Shown here one piece after another: positions 1 to 7,783 of a stretch of 64,000 nucleotides of DNA; position 1 is the stretch's first letter; every line of letters starts with the position of its first letter. The position numbers and the translations under genes were made by a program. Source of the stretch: an uncultured archaeon (GTDB taxonomy: Archaea > Halobacteriota > Methanosarcinia > Methanosarcinales > Methanoperedenaceae); assembly GCA_902386135.1 (NCBI GenBank), contig CABMIB010000083.1:1-64000 (forward strand), given 5' to 3'. The notes beneath the pieces are model-generated. The model was given only the letters and a program-made list of their open reading frames with translations. It ran no database searches and was not told the origin of the DNA.

Positions 1-13
1 CTCAATTTTGACC

Positions 14-35
14 ATGATGTTATCTCTAACATCAT
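14..35. repeat. 9-bp perfect inverted repeat (hairpin)
   Basis: ATGATGTTA (14-22) and TAACATCAT (27-35) flank a TCTC loop. It lies at the window edge in AT-rich, apparently non-coding DNA downstream of the zinc-ribbon gene, so it may be a terminator for a leftward or off-window transcript. No gene was recognised in 1-118. Confidence 0.45.
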
Positions 36-118
36 AGTGAACAAAAACCTGTGGGGAGTGATCGTTAACATCTGTGCCCAGTTCATTACACAATATAAAT
101 TTATAATATTATATAAAT

Positions 119-301
119 TTAATATCTCTTTGGTTTATGTTTCTGGTAGCATTCCCTGCAGTACACCGGTCTGTCACCGGATGGTTGGAAAGGTACTTCA
201 GTTTCCTGACCGCAGTCCGCACAGGTTGCCTTGTGCATCTCTCTTGGTCCTCTGAAACCGCCACTTCCTCCGCGGAAGCCACCTCTTCTATCGTCGCCCA
301 T
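119..301 (-). CDS. CxxC-x17-CxxC zinc-ribbon small protein
   Basis: A 60-residue protein with a Gly/Arg-rich N-terminus (residues 5-20) followed by C27-x2-C30-x17-C48-x2-C51. That spacing matches the archaeal 'CxxC-x17-CxxC' domain (TIGR04272-type), which probably binds one zinc. The RGG-like N-terminus suggests nucleic-acid contact, but this is inference. The ATG at 301 has a good ribosome binding site (AAGGAG, 8 nt upstream). It lies 18 bp downstream of the TRAM gene in the same direction, so the two are probably co-transcribed, consistent with an RNA-related role. The family is recognised by cysteine spacing only and its exact function is unknown. Confidence 0.8.
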   Translation of the reverse strand: MGDDRRGGFRGGSGGFRGPREMHKATCADCGQETEVPFQPSGDRPVYCRECYQKHKPKRY

Positions 302-319
302 TTATACTTCTCCTTATTA

Positions 320-580
320 TTAGTTTGTCCCATCAAGGGTTGCAATCGCAAATTTTCTCATGACCCGCTCAATTTTTATCTTGACCTGGTCTCCGATCTT
401 CGTACCGGGCACAAAAATAACAAAGCCCTCAATACGCGCGATTCCATCCCCCTTTTTGGCAATGCCCTCGATTGTGACATCGTGGACCCCGCCTGCCGAG
501 ACTGGAGCGTTTTTATCTTCTTCTGTAAACAATCTATTCCCTCTGTTCAATTCATCAATCAACCTAAAAGAAGCACACAC
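320..580 (-). CDS. TRAM-domain RNA-binding protein
   Basis: A TRAM domain of about 60 residues occupies the C-terminal two thirds. Hallmarks are the GIAKKGDGIARIEGFVIFVPGT stretch (about residues 39-60, given here only as the family signature) and the following GDQV.IKI strand. Stand-alone TRAM proteins are common in methanogens, where some act as RNA chaperones or cold-responsive proteins. The first start in the frame is GTG at 580. The N-terminal 25-30 residues do not look conserved, so an internal TTG start near residue 12 is possible. It precedes the zinc-ribbon gene by 18 bp and probably forms a two-gene RNA-binding operon. Domain assignment is firm; the start is not. Confidence 0.85.
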   Translation of the reverse strand: MCASFRLIDELNRGNRLFTEEDKNAPVSAGGVHDVTIEGIAKKGDGIARIEGFVIFVPGTKIGDQVKIKIERVMRKFAIATLDGTN

Positions 581-691
581 AGACGGGATTAACCCGGACT
601 CGTTTACTCAATTAGCCAACTGATTTAGTAGTAATAGGTTCTGTGAATATATAAACTCTTGGTCGTTTTTAGCTAAATCCGTTTTTTCGGG

Positions 692-1261
692 TTAAACGAC
701 GGCCTGTTTCTTAGCCAGCTCATAATAATATCTCAATTTGCAGCTGTGCTCTACCAGCGTTGTAACGACATAAGCTTCTTCAAGGTTCATCCCGGTAGCA
801 AACGTGCCGTGGCTAAAAACGATAATGCCCTTGTGGTCTTTGAGGGCCTCAGCAGCATTTTTTGCAAGCCCATCGGTGCCGCTGCCTCCTTTTACTACAG
901 GGATATTATGCAGGAAGTGCTCTCCTTCTATGTCCAGCGGAGCTATCATATCTTCCGCAGCCAGTAATGATTCAATAACAGCAAAAGGGGGATGTGCATG
1001 GATCACTGCCAGAGCCCGGGTATTTTTGTATATGGCCCTGTGTACAATACTCTCCGAGGATGCGATCGCATCGAGGCTTGAGGGTTTATCAATATCCACT
1101 TCAACGACGCTGTTTTCGTCTATCCCGTCAAGAGCCGAGCCTGTTCTTGTTATAAGCATCCTGCTCCCGGTGCGGATGCTGATATTCCCGAAATGCGACT
1201 CAACAAGCCCGTGGTCCACGAGCATCTTTCCGAATTTGGCTATGTCCTGCCACATATTCAT
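692..1261 (-). CDS. Class II aldolase / fuculose-1-phosphate aldolase-like protein
   Basis: A 189-residue protein of the class II aldolase/adducin family. Visible motifs are GNIS.R near residue 26, TRTGSALDGI near 39, the SSES..H segment near 68, the zinc-ligand IHAHPP near 92-97 and a late HG near 150. Members cleave or epimerise sugar phosphates using a zinc ion held by three histidines. The archaeal homologue in Methanocaldococcus jannaschii was proposed to make lactaldehyde for coenzyme F420. The length is close to the short archaeal form. It is a single transcription unit with no close neighbour. The substrate cannot be told from sequence. Confidence 0.82.
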   Translation of the reverse strand: MNMWQDIAKFGKMLVDHGLVESHFGNISIRTGSRMLITRTGSALDGIDENSVVEVDIDKPSSLDAIASSESIVHRAIYKNTRALAVIHAHPPFAVIESLLAAEDMIAPLDIEGEHFLHNIPVVKGGSGTDGLAKNAAEALKDHKGIIVFSHGTFATGMNLEEAYVVTTLVEHSCKLRYYYELAKKQAVV

Positions 1262-1328
1262 CTCATTTTGAAGATACCTTAACTTAAATTCTGGTGAACC
1301 TGTCAGAGATGTATATATTCAGGATTTT

Positions 1329-1961
1329 TTATTTACCGAATATACTCTTTAAGTGATCCAAAGCAGTATTATAACCCCAAAAGGCACTGGCAGCCACCCC
1401 GGAAAAAAACCCTATTATAAAAGCGACACCGGTTTCCTTAATAAAAACTATTTTTCTGAACCTGTTTAATTCCTGAAACTTGATGCCATCAACGCTATTG
1501 ATAAGCTCATTTCCAACTGCTATAGCCTCTTTATATATTTCAACTGCGGTAAGTGGATTTGCTCCTATAGAATCCAGCTCGGCTATTCTTGCGCTCTGTG
1601 CTTTCTCCCTGAAATTATTGTATCCTTTAATAAATTCGTCTTCAGAGATATTAAGTACAAAAGCTCTTTTTTTCTTATCCAGGTAGATCGATCTTAGTTC
1701 ATTGTTCATTTCCACCCACAGTATTTTATAGCAATCGAGGGTAACTCTTGTCAAATGGCTATGTGCTTTCTTCAGGTTCTCTTCTCTCATTCTGGGATTT
1801 AACCCGGGGTTATAGTATTGAGCAATATGGGCAAGGGTATTTTCCATTTCAATAAGGAATTGTATATGTTTTTTTGCAGTATAACCGACAACATCGGAGT
1901 AAGCAGGTAAAAAAGTATCCCGGTAATACTCAAATAAATCTTCTGGGTTCAAGGAACTCAC
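1329..1961 (-). CDS. Hypothetical protein with C-terminal membrane helix
   Basis: A 210-residue protein, mostly helical and charged, with a single hydrophobic Gly/Ala-rich segment near residues 175-198 just before a short C-terminal tail. It looks like a tail-anchored cytoplasmic protein. I recognise no catalytic motif or family. Its ATG (1961) overlaps the stop of the preceding gene by 4 bp (ATGA), so translation of the two is likely coupled. Function unknown. Confidence 0.7.
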   Translation of the reverse strand: MSSLNPEDLFEYYRDTFLPAYSDVVGYTAKKHIQFLIEMENTLAHIAQYYNPGLNPRMREENLKKAHSHLTRVTLDCYKILWVEMNNELRSIYLDKKKRAFVLNISEDEFIKGYNNFREKAQSARIAELDSIGANPLTAVEIYKEAIAVGNELINSVDGIKFQELNRFRKIVFIKETGVAFIIGFFSGVAASAFWGYNTALDHLKSIFGK

Positions 1962-2179
1962 TTTTTGATGGCTTTATCAAACCTGCCATTGATGTCTACA
2001 TTCACTACTGGAATTACAGTCCCCCCGGTACTGATAATATCCGGACTGACCGATACGACTTCCAGCGACTTCTTCCCCGTTTTCCTCGCTACAAATTTGT
2101 CCACTTCGCACGTAGTAAAAAAGTCCTTGATTTTTACTTTATACTTATCCTCAAACAGAACTGTATTTGCTTTTCCCAT
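1958..2179 (-). CDS. Hypothetical small protein, coupled to downstream tail-anchored protein
   Basis: A 73-residue protein of unknown function with mixed alpha/beta composition, no cysteines beyond one and no membrane segment. A longer reading frame begins at 2221, but the ATG at 2179 is preceded by a very strong Shine-Dalgarno (GGAGGGAGAGGT a few bases upstream), so I place the start there. The stop overlaps the start of the 210-residue membrane-anchored protein by 4 bp. This suggests the two products work together, possibly as a soluble partner and its anchor. Confidence 0.65.
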   Translation of the reverse strand: MGKANTVLFEDKYKVKIKDFFTTCEVDKFVARKTGKKSLEVVSVSPDIISTGGTVIPVVNVDINGRFDKAIKK

Positions 2180-2300
2180 TACCTCTCTCCCTCCAGCACA
2201 CAGCATTGATTGGACAGACAATCGTGGTTAGAATTACCTGAAGAAGCAACAATTCCTGTCCAAGATGGAATGTTTTTTATCATATCGACCACATCAAACT

Positions 2301-2316
2301 ACCTGCCAGGGCAGGT
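2301..2316. repeat. Short inverted repeat
   Basis: ACCTGCC and GGCAGGT are separated by AG, a 7-bp perfect stem in the 300-bp gap between the 73-residue gene and the LigD-like gene. It could be a weak terminator for the leftward LigD/Nth transcript's neighbour or have no function. Nothing else in 2222-2483 looks coding. Confidence 0.3.
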
Positions 2317-2483
2317 CTGCGCCTGTAACAGCACAGGACATTATATACATTCCATATTATTTATAATTTTGCAGTGCAATTATTAATGAAATAATCAATA
2401 AAATAGTAAGTTACCGAGTACTTTTTCTTGTATAAATATTGTTTATTAGGCAGCACCAGCAGTTTTAGAAATCTTACGCGGTT

Positions 2484-2933
2484 TTACTCTTTCCTTTTAA
2501 AGAAAAGCCAGGAATCCTTTCCCTTGAATTTCGTCTTTATCAGTGCGTACTTGCCTGTCAGCCTTCTCCCTTTCAGCTCAAAAAGCAGCCTGTCGCTCAT
2601 CTCTTCCTCAAGGATGAGCTCGCCCTTATCCCAGATGCGCACTGTTCCTGCGCCGTACATTCCTTCAGGGATGGTGCCTTCAAAATCCGCATATTCAAGA
2701 GGATGGTCTTCAGTCTGGATTGCAAGGCGCTTCACGCCTTCTTTCTCAGGCGGCTCCTTCGGGACAGCCCACGAACGAAGCACCCCGCCAATTTCCAGCC
2801 GCAGGTCATAATGAAGATGCGAGACGTCATGCTCATGCACAACGAAGATGCGGCCTCCGCCCTTTTTGGCGCCGCCTTCTGGCTCAGGTGATTTTGTAAA
2901 ATCCCTCAACTTGCGGTATTCATCAAGCGGCAT
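2484..2933 (-). CDS. Stand-alone LigD-type 3'-phosphoesterase (DNA repair end-healing)
   Basis: A 149-residue protein equal to the phosphoesterase module of bacterial LigD. The metal/active-site pattern is complete: H35, H41, D43, R45 and H77 have the same spacing as H42, H48, D50, R52 and H84 of the Pseudomonas enzyme. Such enzymes remove 3'-terminal ribonucleotides and 3'-phosphates from DNA ends before ligation. Archaea carry it as a free-standing protein without ligase or polymerase domains, as here. Its start lies 3 bp after the endonuclease III stop, so the two form an operon in which the enzyme probably trims ends left by Nth. I see no ligase or Ku gene nearby. Confidence 0.92.
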   Translation of the reverse strand: MPLDEYRKLRDFTKSPEPEGGAKKGGGRIFVVHEHDVSHLHYDLRLEIGGVLRSWAVPKEPPEKEGVKRLAIQTEDHPLEYADFEGTIPEGMYGAGTVRIWDKGELILEEEMSDRLLFELKGRRLTGKYALIKTKFKGKDSWLFFKRKE

Positions 2934-2936
2934 ATC

Positions 2937-3572
2937 TCACCCGAAAGTAAAAGCCGACGGGCATATTTTATTCAAAACGCAGTCCTGGCAGCGCGGTTTT
3001 TTTGCCGTGCAAATCTCTCTCCCGTGCCTTATGAGCAGCAGCGAAAAGAGCCCCCAGTCATTTTTCGGTACTGTCGCCATCAGGTCTTTTTCGATCTTTT
3101 CAGGGTTCGTGTTCTCTGTAAGACCGAGCCTTGCCGAGACACGTTTCACATGTGTATCTACTGCAATCCCCTCGTTTTTCCCGAAAGCGCTCCATAGTAC
3201 GACGTTGGCAGTCTTTCGTGCCACACCTGGCAGCGTGATTAGGTCTTCCATATTATCAGGAACTTTTCCACCGAAGTTTTCAACAAGAAGCTCGCACAAT
3301 TTTTTAATATTCTTTGCCTTGTTCTTATAAAAATTCGTAGAGTGGATATCTTTCTCAAGCTCATCAAGGGGAGTTTTTATATAATCCCGCGGTGTCCTGT
3401 ATTTTTTAAAAAGATTTTTTGTGACCACGTTTACCTGCCTGTCGGTGCTCTGGGCAGAGAGTATGGTGGAGACTAACAGTTCCAGGGGGTTTGAGTAATC
3501 AAGCGCGGTCCTTACATCCGGGTATTCTTTTTTTAACAGCGCAATAATCTCGTTGACTCTTTCATCTGGCAT
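2937..3572 (-). CDS. nth: Endonuclease III (DNA glycosylase/AP lyase)
   Basis: A 211-residue base-excision-repair enzyme for oxidised pyrimidines. The helix-hairpin-helix LPGVARKT contains the catalytic K120, and D139 lies in the VDTH motif. The four iron-sulfur ligands C188-x6-C195-x2-C198-x5-C204 are all present. Length and residue numbering are almost the same as in E. coli Nth. The gene is immediately upstream of the LigD-type phosphoesterase with a 3-bp gap, which makes a compact repair operon. There is no sign of truncation. Confidence 0.97.
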   Translation of the reverse strand: MPDERVNEIIALLKKEYPDVRTALDYSNPLELLVSTILSAQSTDRQVNVVTKNLFKKYRTPRDYIKTPLDELEKDIHSTNFYKNKAKNIKKLCELLVENFGGKVPDNMEDLITLPGVARKTANVVLWSAFGKNEGIAVDTHVKRVSARLGLTENTNPEKIEKDLMATVPKNDWGLFSLLLIRHGREICTAKKPRCQDCVLNKICPSAFTFG

Positions 3573-3625
3573 GTGTTCTGATTATAAGATACAATATAAT
3601 TAAGACTTTTGACGGTACAGGGAAG

Positions 3626-3934
3626 TCATTCGATCGGTATTTTAACCCCTACCTTGATAGGATGCTTGAATGCAGCTTTAACAGTCAGAAGACCGTTATC
3701 GAATCTGGCGCTTACATCCCCGGTATCGACGCTGTGCGCTAAAGAGTAACATGCACTGTACACCGCATCCTCCTTGGGAGCGCGGAGGCAGAGCGAATCC
3801 TCACCCACTTCGAGGTCAATATCCTCTTTTTTCACGCCGGGGAGTTCGATTTCGATATGGTACTTTTCCTTGTCATGGTCCACGCATACCTCTGGAAGAA
3901 CCTCAGGTAATTCTGATTTAGCAGTCTTAGCCAT
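3626..3934 (-). CDS. Small heat shock protein (Hsp20/alpha-crystallin-like)
   Basis: A 102-residue protein made almost entirely of an alpha-crystallin/CS domain. It has the IEIELPGVKKEDI strand-loop near residues 27-39 and the DNGLLTVKA segment near 78-86 that ends the domain in Hsp20 proteins. The usual C-terminal I-x-I anchor is replaced by a final KIPIE. It is shorter than typical archaeal Hsp20 (about 150 residues), so oligomerisation may differ. It has a strong ribosome binding site (GGAGGT) before the ATG. Probably an ATP-independent holdase chaperone in the cytoplasm. Single-gene unit. Confidence 0.85.
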   Translation of the reverse strand: MAKTAKSELPEVLPEVCVDHDKEKYHIEIELPGVKKEDIDLEVGEDSLCLRAPKEDAVYSACYSLAHSVDTGDVSARFDNGLLTVKAAFKHPIKVGVKIPIE

Positions 3935-4112
3935 AAAACCTCCACTTCAATTTATTACAATAATATTGTTAAGACTTTTCTTCGTGATATAGTTTTGTTT
4001 GATGATTGTGCAATAAACCTATCAACAAGAGACTAATATCATACCTTCAACCGATATGTATAAATCTCATTAGCGATAAAAACAAAAATATAAAATAACT
4101 GGAGGGAAATTG

Positions 4113-4325
4113 ATGGCAAACAAGACAACGGGAAAACCCGCCACTTCGTGGTGGGAAGAGAGAAGTAAAATACTGGCTGAGATGACAAAATCTAAACCTG
4201 CAAAAGCAAAAAAGGTCAAGGCAAAAAAGCCAACCAAGGTGAAAAAACCGGCTAAGGCAAAGAAAGTAGTTAAAACGAAGAAAGCAAAGAAAACAAAGAG
4301 GGTAAGAAGGGCAAGGAGGGCATAG
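4113..4325 (+). CDS. Lysine/alanine-rich basic protein (histone H1-like)
   Basis: A 70-residue protein. After a 25-residue head with a TSWWEERSK segment, the rest is a near-continuous run of AK/KK/PAK repeats ending in an Arg-rich tail. This resembles the unstructured DNA-compacting tails of bacterial HU/H1-like proteins, so a nucleoid or RNA-binding role is plausible but unproven. The reading frame opens at TTG 4110, but the ATG at 4113 sits 6 nt after GGAGGG (4101-4106). A TATA-like TGTATAAAT lies near 4056. It converges with the MidA gene 21 bp away. Low-complexity composition makes homology claims unsafe. Confidence 0.75.
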   Translation: MANKTTGKPATSWWEERSKILAEMTKSKPAKAKKVKAKKPTKVKKPAKAKKVVKTKKAKKTKRVRRARRA

Positions 4326-4346
4326 AAGCTAGAAGTCAAACTGCGG

Positions 4347-5441
4347 TTATATCTTCCAGCGGCTCTGAAACTTGAAACCTGAAAGTTCTTTGCATTCTAT
4401 TTCTTTTTTCTGTATCAGGATTTTGAATGTTTCACCCATCTCCATGATCAGAGTTTTCACCTGGAGCATTTTTTTCAGGTAGTTTTTAGCATCACCTTCC
4501 TGCAGTTTTTTAAGATACTCCTCGACCCCAAGCCCGAGCAAAAAGTGCGCCTGGTCATTGAAACCGCAAAGCTCAAGCCCGCTTTTCCTGCCCCAGTGCT
4601 CAAGCGCAGAAAAATTCACATGTGACGTGATATCCTGCTCTCCTATGTGCTCGCAGGGATTATCATTCACGGTATGCTTATAATAGCACATAAGCGTCCC
4701 CGAACTCCTGTATTCCTGGTATAATTCAGAAGACGGATAGCCGTAGTCTATTGTCAGGACAAATCCTTTTTTGAGCAACGAGCCGATTTCCCGTATCCAT
4801 TTTACTGCATCGAGGTTTACTTCAGTCCTGTATCCCCGGGGCAGAGCAACTCCCAGTTCAGAGAAATAGTTTTTAAGCTCAGCCGATGCAGGTCTCAATA
4901 CCTCCCGGAAGCCATCCCTGTAATCCACAAATACCTCCATCAGTTCTTCTCCCATCACGACCTGATGCACGGGAAATGCATCCACAAGCTCGTTTGAGAA
5001 CACACATCCTGTCATTCCTGAAAGCTCCTGCATGGAATTGCACCACCTCACCTCATCGCCCAGTCTCTCTTTCTGTTCTTTTTGCATCGCCGGGCTTTTC
5101 TCGATAATACAGTAATCAAGGTTCTGGTATAATTCCCGGTTTTTTTTGAGATATCCAAGAACATCCCGGGATAGCAACCCCACGCCTGCCCCCATCTCCA
5201 CGACTGTGAATTTTTCCTCTCCGAGGATATGCCACATCTCCTCAAGCTGCCTCCCGAGCATCTCCCCGAAAATGGATGTCACATTAGAGCTTGTATAGTA
5301 ATCTCCCTGTTTTCCTATCCTGTCTTTTTGCGAATTGTAGTATCCAAATTCAGGGTAATACAGAGCCATTTCCATAAAATCGCGAAAGGATATGGGACCG
5401 TTTTGCCGGATTTTCTGGATTATGAGTTCGGATAAGGACAT
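4347..5441 (-). CDS. SAM-dependent methyltransferase, MidA/NDUFAF7 family (COG1565)
   Basis: A 364-residue protein of the COG1565 family. The N-terminal FRDFMEMALYYPEFGYY motif (about residues 19-33), the GDYYTSS segment near 46 and the VVEMGAGVGLL SAM-binding loop (about 80-90) are typical. The eukaryotic relative NDUFAF7 (MidA) dimethylates an arginine of complex I. In a methanogen-lineage cell the target is unknown, but a respiratory or Fpo-type complex subunit is a possible inference. Full length. Monocistronic, with an AT-rich intergenic region shared with the divergent small membrane protein at 5538. Confidence 0.9.
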   Translation of the reverse strand: MSLSELIIQKIRQNGPISFRDFMEMALYYPEFGYYNSQKDRIGKQGDYYTSSNVTSIFGEMLGRQLEEMWHILGEEKFTVVEMGAGVGLLSRDVLGYLKKNRELYQNLDYCIIEKSPAMQKEQKERLGDEVRWCNSMQELSGMTGCVFSNELVDAFPVHQVVMGEELMEVFVDYRDGFREVLRPASAELKNYFSELGVALPRGYRTEVNLDAVKWIREIGSLLKKGFVLTIDYGYPSSELYQEYRSSGTLMCYYKHTVNDNPCEHIGEQDITSHVNFSALEHWGRKSGLELCGFNDQAHFLLGLGVEEYLKKLQEGDAKNYLKKMLQVKTLIMEMGETFKILIQKKEIECKELSGFKFQSRWKI

Positions 5442-5537
5442 TACCCGTATATCTACTCACTATGGTAATAAATCCTGAACATTGGCTACCGTAAAATATA
5501 ATTATACTTATTTTATATCTATAAACAGAGGTGACTA

Positions 5538-5711
5538 ATGGTGAAGAACTTAATAAAGCATGATGACGGAGGCTTAGACCCTATGGCAATAGTAGCATTG
5601 GTAGGAATGGTAGCCGTATTAATCGTAGTGCTATATCTAGTCTCTAAATATATAATACCGGCATCCTGTAGCAGTATGCAGTTTGCTGCCCAATGGATTC
5701 CCTGGTGCTGA
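5538..5711 (+). CDS. Small single-pass membrane protein (57 residues)
   Basis: The frame runs ATG 5538 to TGA 5709-5711. It encodes a charged N-terminus (MVKNLIKHDDGG), then one long hydrophobic helix (about residues 15-38) and a short tail with Cys and Trp (ending QWIPWC). A good ribosome binding site (GAGGTGA, 3-4 nt before the ATG) and an AT-rich TATA-like stretch near 5500-5515 support it. It is shorter than the usual gene-calling cut-off. No family recognised. The DPM...hydrophobic arrangement is vaguely pilin-like, but no class III signal peptidase site is clear. Confidence 0.6.
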   Translation: MVKNLIKHDDGGLDPMAIVALVGMVAVLIVVLYLVSKYIIPASCSSMQFAAQWIPWC

Positions 5712-5764
5712 CCTTCAAGACTATGGTAAATCCAGTACTCTGTTTGCTTCACCAGTTCCATTCA

Positions 5765-6130
5765 TCAAAATGTTGAGGCAACTAGCCAAATGACTGCAAC
5801 TAAAAGTAAAAGCTTGACTTCATTTCTTAGCTCCCACTGGTGTTGATTAAATACAGAGCGCACAGCATTTCCGACTGTCCAAAAGCTACTTATTCCAGTT
5901 CCTTTTTCCAATTGTTTTGACGTTTTAAAAATATCTTCATATTCTTCATTAGACTTTAAAATACTCAACCAATAGTTGTACCATGGGTGCTCTTTGGAAA
6001 CCACACACATTTCCTCGTCATAGCAAGTCATGCATTTAGCTTTCATGCAAATTCTGTTGCTGCTCACCCAGATTTTTATCGGTACCAATGTGTGGGTTTT
6101 ACATTTAAAAAATAATCTTTTAAAAAACAT
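5765..6130 (-). CDS. Hypothetical Cys-containing protein with C-terminal membrane helix
   Basis: A protein of 121 residues from the ATG at 6130. A longer frame begins at 6154, but AAGGA lies 7 nt before the 6130 ATG. Cysteines cluster as C10 and then C28, C32, C35 and C42 in the N-terminal half, suggesting a metal site or disulfides. The C-terminus has one hydrophobic helix (LLLLVAVIWLVASTF). No family recognised. The 240 bp upstream to 6369 hold no convincing gene. AT-rich like the accessory cluster that follows. Confidence 0.5.
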   Translation of the reverse strand: MFFKRLFFKCKTHTLVPIKIWVSSNRICMKAKCMTCYDEEMCVVSKEHPWYNYWLSILKSNEEYEDIFKTSKQLEKGTGISSFWTVGNAVRSVFNQHQWELRNEVKLLLLVAVIWLVASTF

Positions 6131-6369
6131 TATATGTTCCTTACGAAAATTCATAGAGTCTTAATATAACTTGCTTTTATTAAAGCTTGGTGTGCCTTAA
6201 TAAAACAATAAACTCTTATTTTAGGGGCGAAGCTTCATAATTTTAAGTGTAAACGTCACTTTATTCGGGGGAACTCAAAAACTTTCGTACATTCGATATG
6301 AACACCCCTCCAGACCTTTCGGATTGCATTTAACACGCTACCAAATTTCTATCTTCAAATTTAGAAAAG

Positions 6370-6981
6370 TTAAGGATTTTTGGAAATTAAACCCATCTCT
6401 AATGCTTTATTCTCTACATCTCCATTCCAATGGAACATATAATAAAAATCGACGTCTTTTAACTCTTTAAGTATTGATTGGTCTATCCATTCAGGTAATA
6501 AAGCAATAACCATTATAATTGGTAAGCCTCCATGATCTTTTATAATTTTAAATCCATTATAAGCTGTTAGACCTGTTCGTAAAACTGAATCCACAAGTAG
6601 AACTTTTTTTCCTTTAATATCCTCATCAGGCAGAGGCGGTTTAATCGGTTGAAATTTTTTTGTGATACCCCATCTATCATTGATAAAAATAAAATTTTTA
6701 TCATAGTATAGTGATAAGCCCACCGCCAAAGGTGATCCTGATCCGCCTAAAGCTGCAATATAATCTATTCCTGTCCAAATAGGTTCTACTTGGCTATGTA
6801 GTTTAGTAATAATTTTTTTAAGAAGATTATTGGATTTATAAGCTTTCCACTCTGCTAAATCATAAGGATGGTAGTTATATGTAGCTATTAACGTTTCCTT
6901 AACAGTTTCATCCTCTAGCATCGTTTTTATTGAATCAGAATTAATTACATTAAGTGAGTCTACTATTTCTTTCAATATCAT
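6370..6981 (-). CDS. PRTase-fold (orotate phosphoribosyltransferase-like) protein of an accessory cluster
   Basis: A 203-residue protein with a type I phosphoribosyltransferase PRPP loop, VLLVDSVLRTGLT (residues 127-139). The usual two acidic residues are D131 followed by Ser, so one acid is missing. An upstream Gly-rich segment (ALGGSGSPLA, 77-86) matches the pyrophosphate loop region. Genuine pyrE enzymes are close in length, but this one has an unusual N-terminal 70 residues and sits in an AT-rich cluster without pyrimidine genes. It overlaps the 275-residue gene by 32 bp, so they are translated together. It may be a regulatory or effector PRTase rather than a biosynthetic one (inference). 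Confidence 0.75.
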   Translation of the reverse strand: MILKEIVDSLNVINSDSIKTMLEDETVKETLIATYNYHPYDLAEWKAYKSNNLLKKIITKLHSQVEPIWTGIDYIAALGGSGSPLAVGLSLYYDKNFIFINDRWGITKKFQPIKPPLPDEDIKGKKVLLVDSVLRTGLTAYNGFKIIKDHGGLPIIMVIALLPEWIDQSILKELKDVDFYYMFHWNGDVENKALEMGLISKNP

Positions 6982-7777
6982 TTCTGTTCTCTAATAAAAC
7001 GTTATTGTTAATAAGTTCTGTGATATTATACAGTTCATTGTAAGTCTTATTATAATCTCTTGATTTCAGTGATTTAGATAAGATAATAAGGTACTCTCCC
7101 AACTTATTACAAAAATTTTTAAATTGAATATTAGTTAAAGATGCCCTTTGTTCATATGTAAATTCATAAAACAATTGGTAAACATAATTTATTAAAAAAG
7201 TCTCTATTGGTAATCCTGCAAGAGGCTTATTGCAATAATTTTCAAATAAACTAAATATATGTATAAGTTCATGTTTATCATCAATTAACATTTTTCCAGA
7301 TGTCTCTAGGCAATTTATAAAATCTTTTCGTTTAATAACATTATTTTGATTAGGCTCTAGCTGGCATAAATAATAATAATATAAGTTAGCGTTAATGGAA
7401 AAAATAGCAGGTAAATCGCTAATTAAATAATACTTCTGTAATTTTGACAATGAATCGTTTTCTTTTTCCTCTATTACTTTCAATATGTTTCCTTCTCTAT
7501 CCATAAGTTCATTACGAACTAGTTCTGGACTGGATAACACTAAATTGATTTGCGCTGCAAGAAAATGCGAGGCGGGATCTAGTTTTTTATATAGATAATC
7601 GGTCCAATTCTGTAGAGATTTTCTTCGTGAACTTAGCTTGTTTTGAGTAATGATGCTGTTTATTGTATCACGGGTTATGTTTCTATCGGTTTCTGAAATG
7701 TTTTCAAAAGTTTTTAATGATTCATTTTTAAAAAAAGGAATTAGTATTCCTTTGTTCTTAATAAACATTTCTCTCAT
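6950..7777 (-). CDS. Hypothetical protein of the PRTase-associated cluster
   Basis: A 275-residue, predominantly helical protein rich in Asn, Lys, Leu and Tyr, with no signal peptide, clear membrane helix or recognised motif. It begins 6 bp after the stop of the 4-helix membrane protein, and its ribosome binding site (GAGGT) lies inside the end of that gene. Its own end overlaps the PRTase start by 32 bp. The tight packing indicates a three-gene operon. Codon use is strongly A/T-biased compared with the flanks at 4-5 kb and 10-13 kb, suggesting acquisition. Function unknown. Confidence 0.65.
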   Translation of the reverse strand: MREMFIKNKGILIPFFKNESLKTFENISETDRNITRDTINSIITQNKLSSRRKSLQNWTDYLYKKLDPASHFLAAQINLVLSSPELVRNELMDREGNILKVIEEKENDSLSKLQKYYLISDLPAIFSINANLYYYYLCQLEPNQNNVIKRKDFINCLETSGKMLIDDKHELIHIFSLFENYCNKPLAGLPIETFLINYVYQLFYEFTYEQRASLTNIQFKNFCNKLGEYLIILSKSLKSRDYNKTYNELYNITELINNNVLLENRNDIERNSRLT

Positions 7778-7783
7778 TTTATA

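Noticed and set aside
137-592. A 151-residue plus-strand frame over the TRAM and zinc-ribbon genes
   Set aside because: It lies antisense to two recognisable genes and has no family features of its own.
5519-5761. An 80-residue minus-strand frame opposite the small membrane gene
   Set aside because: The plus-strand frame has a ribosome binding site and a sensible membrane helix; the minus-strand product looks like noise.
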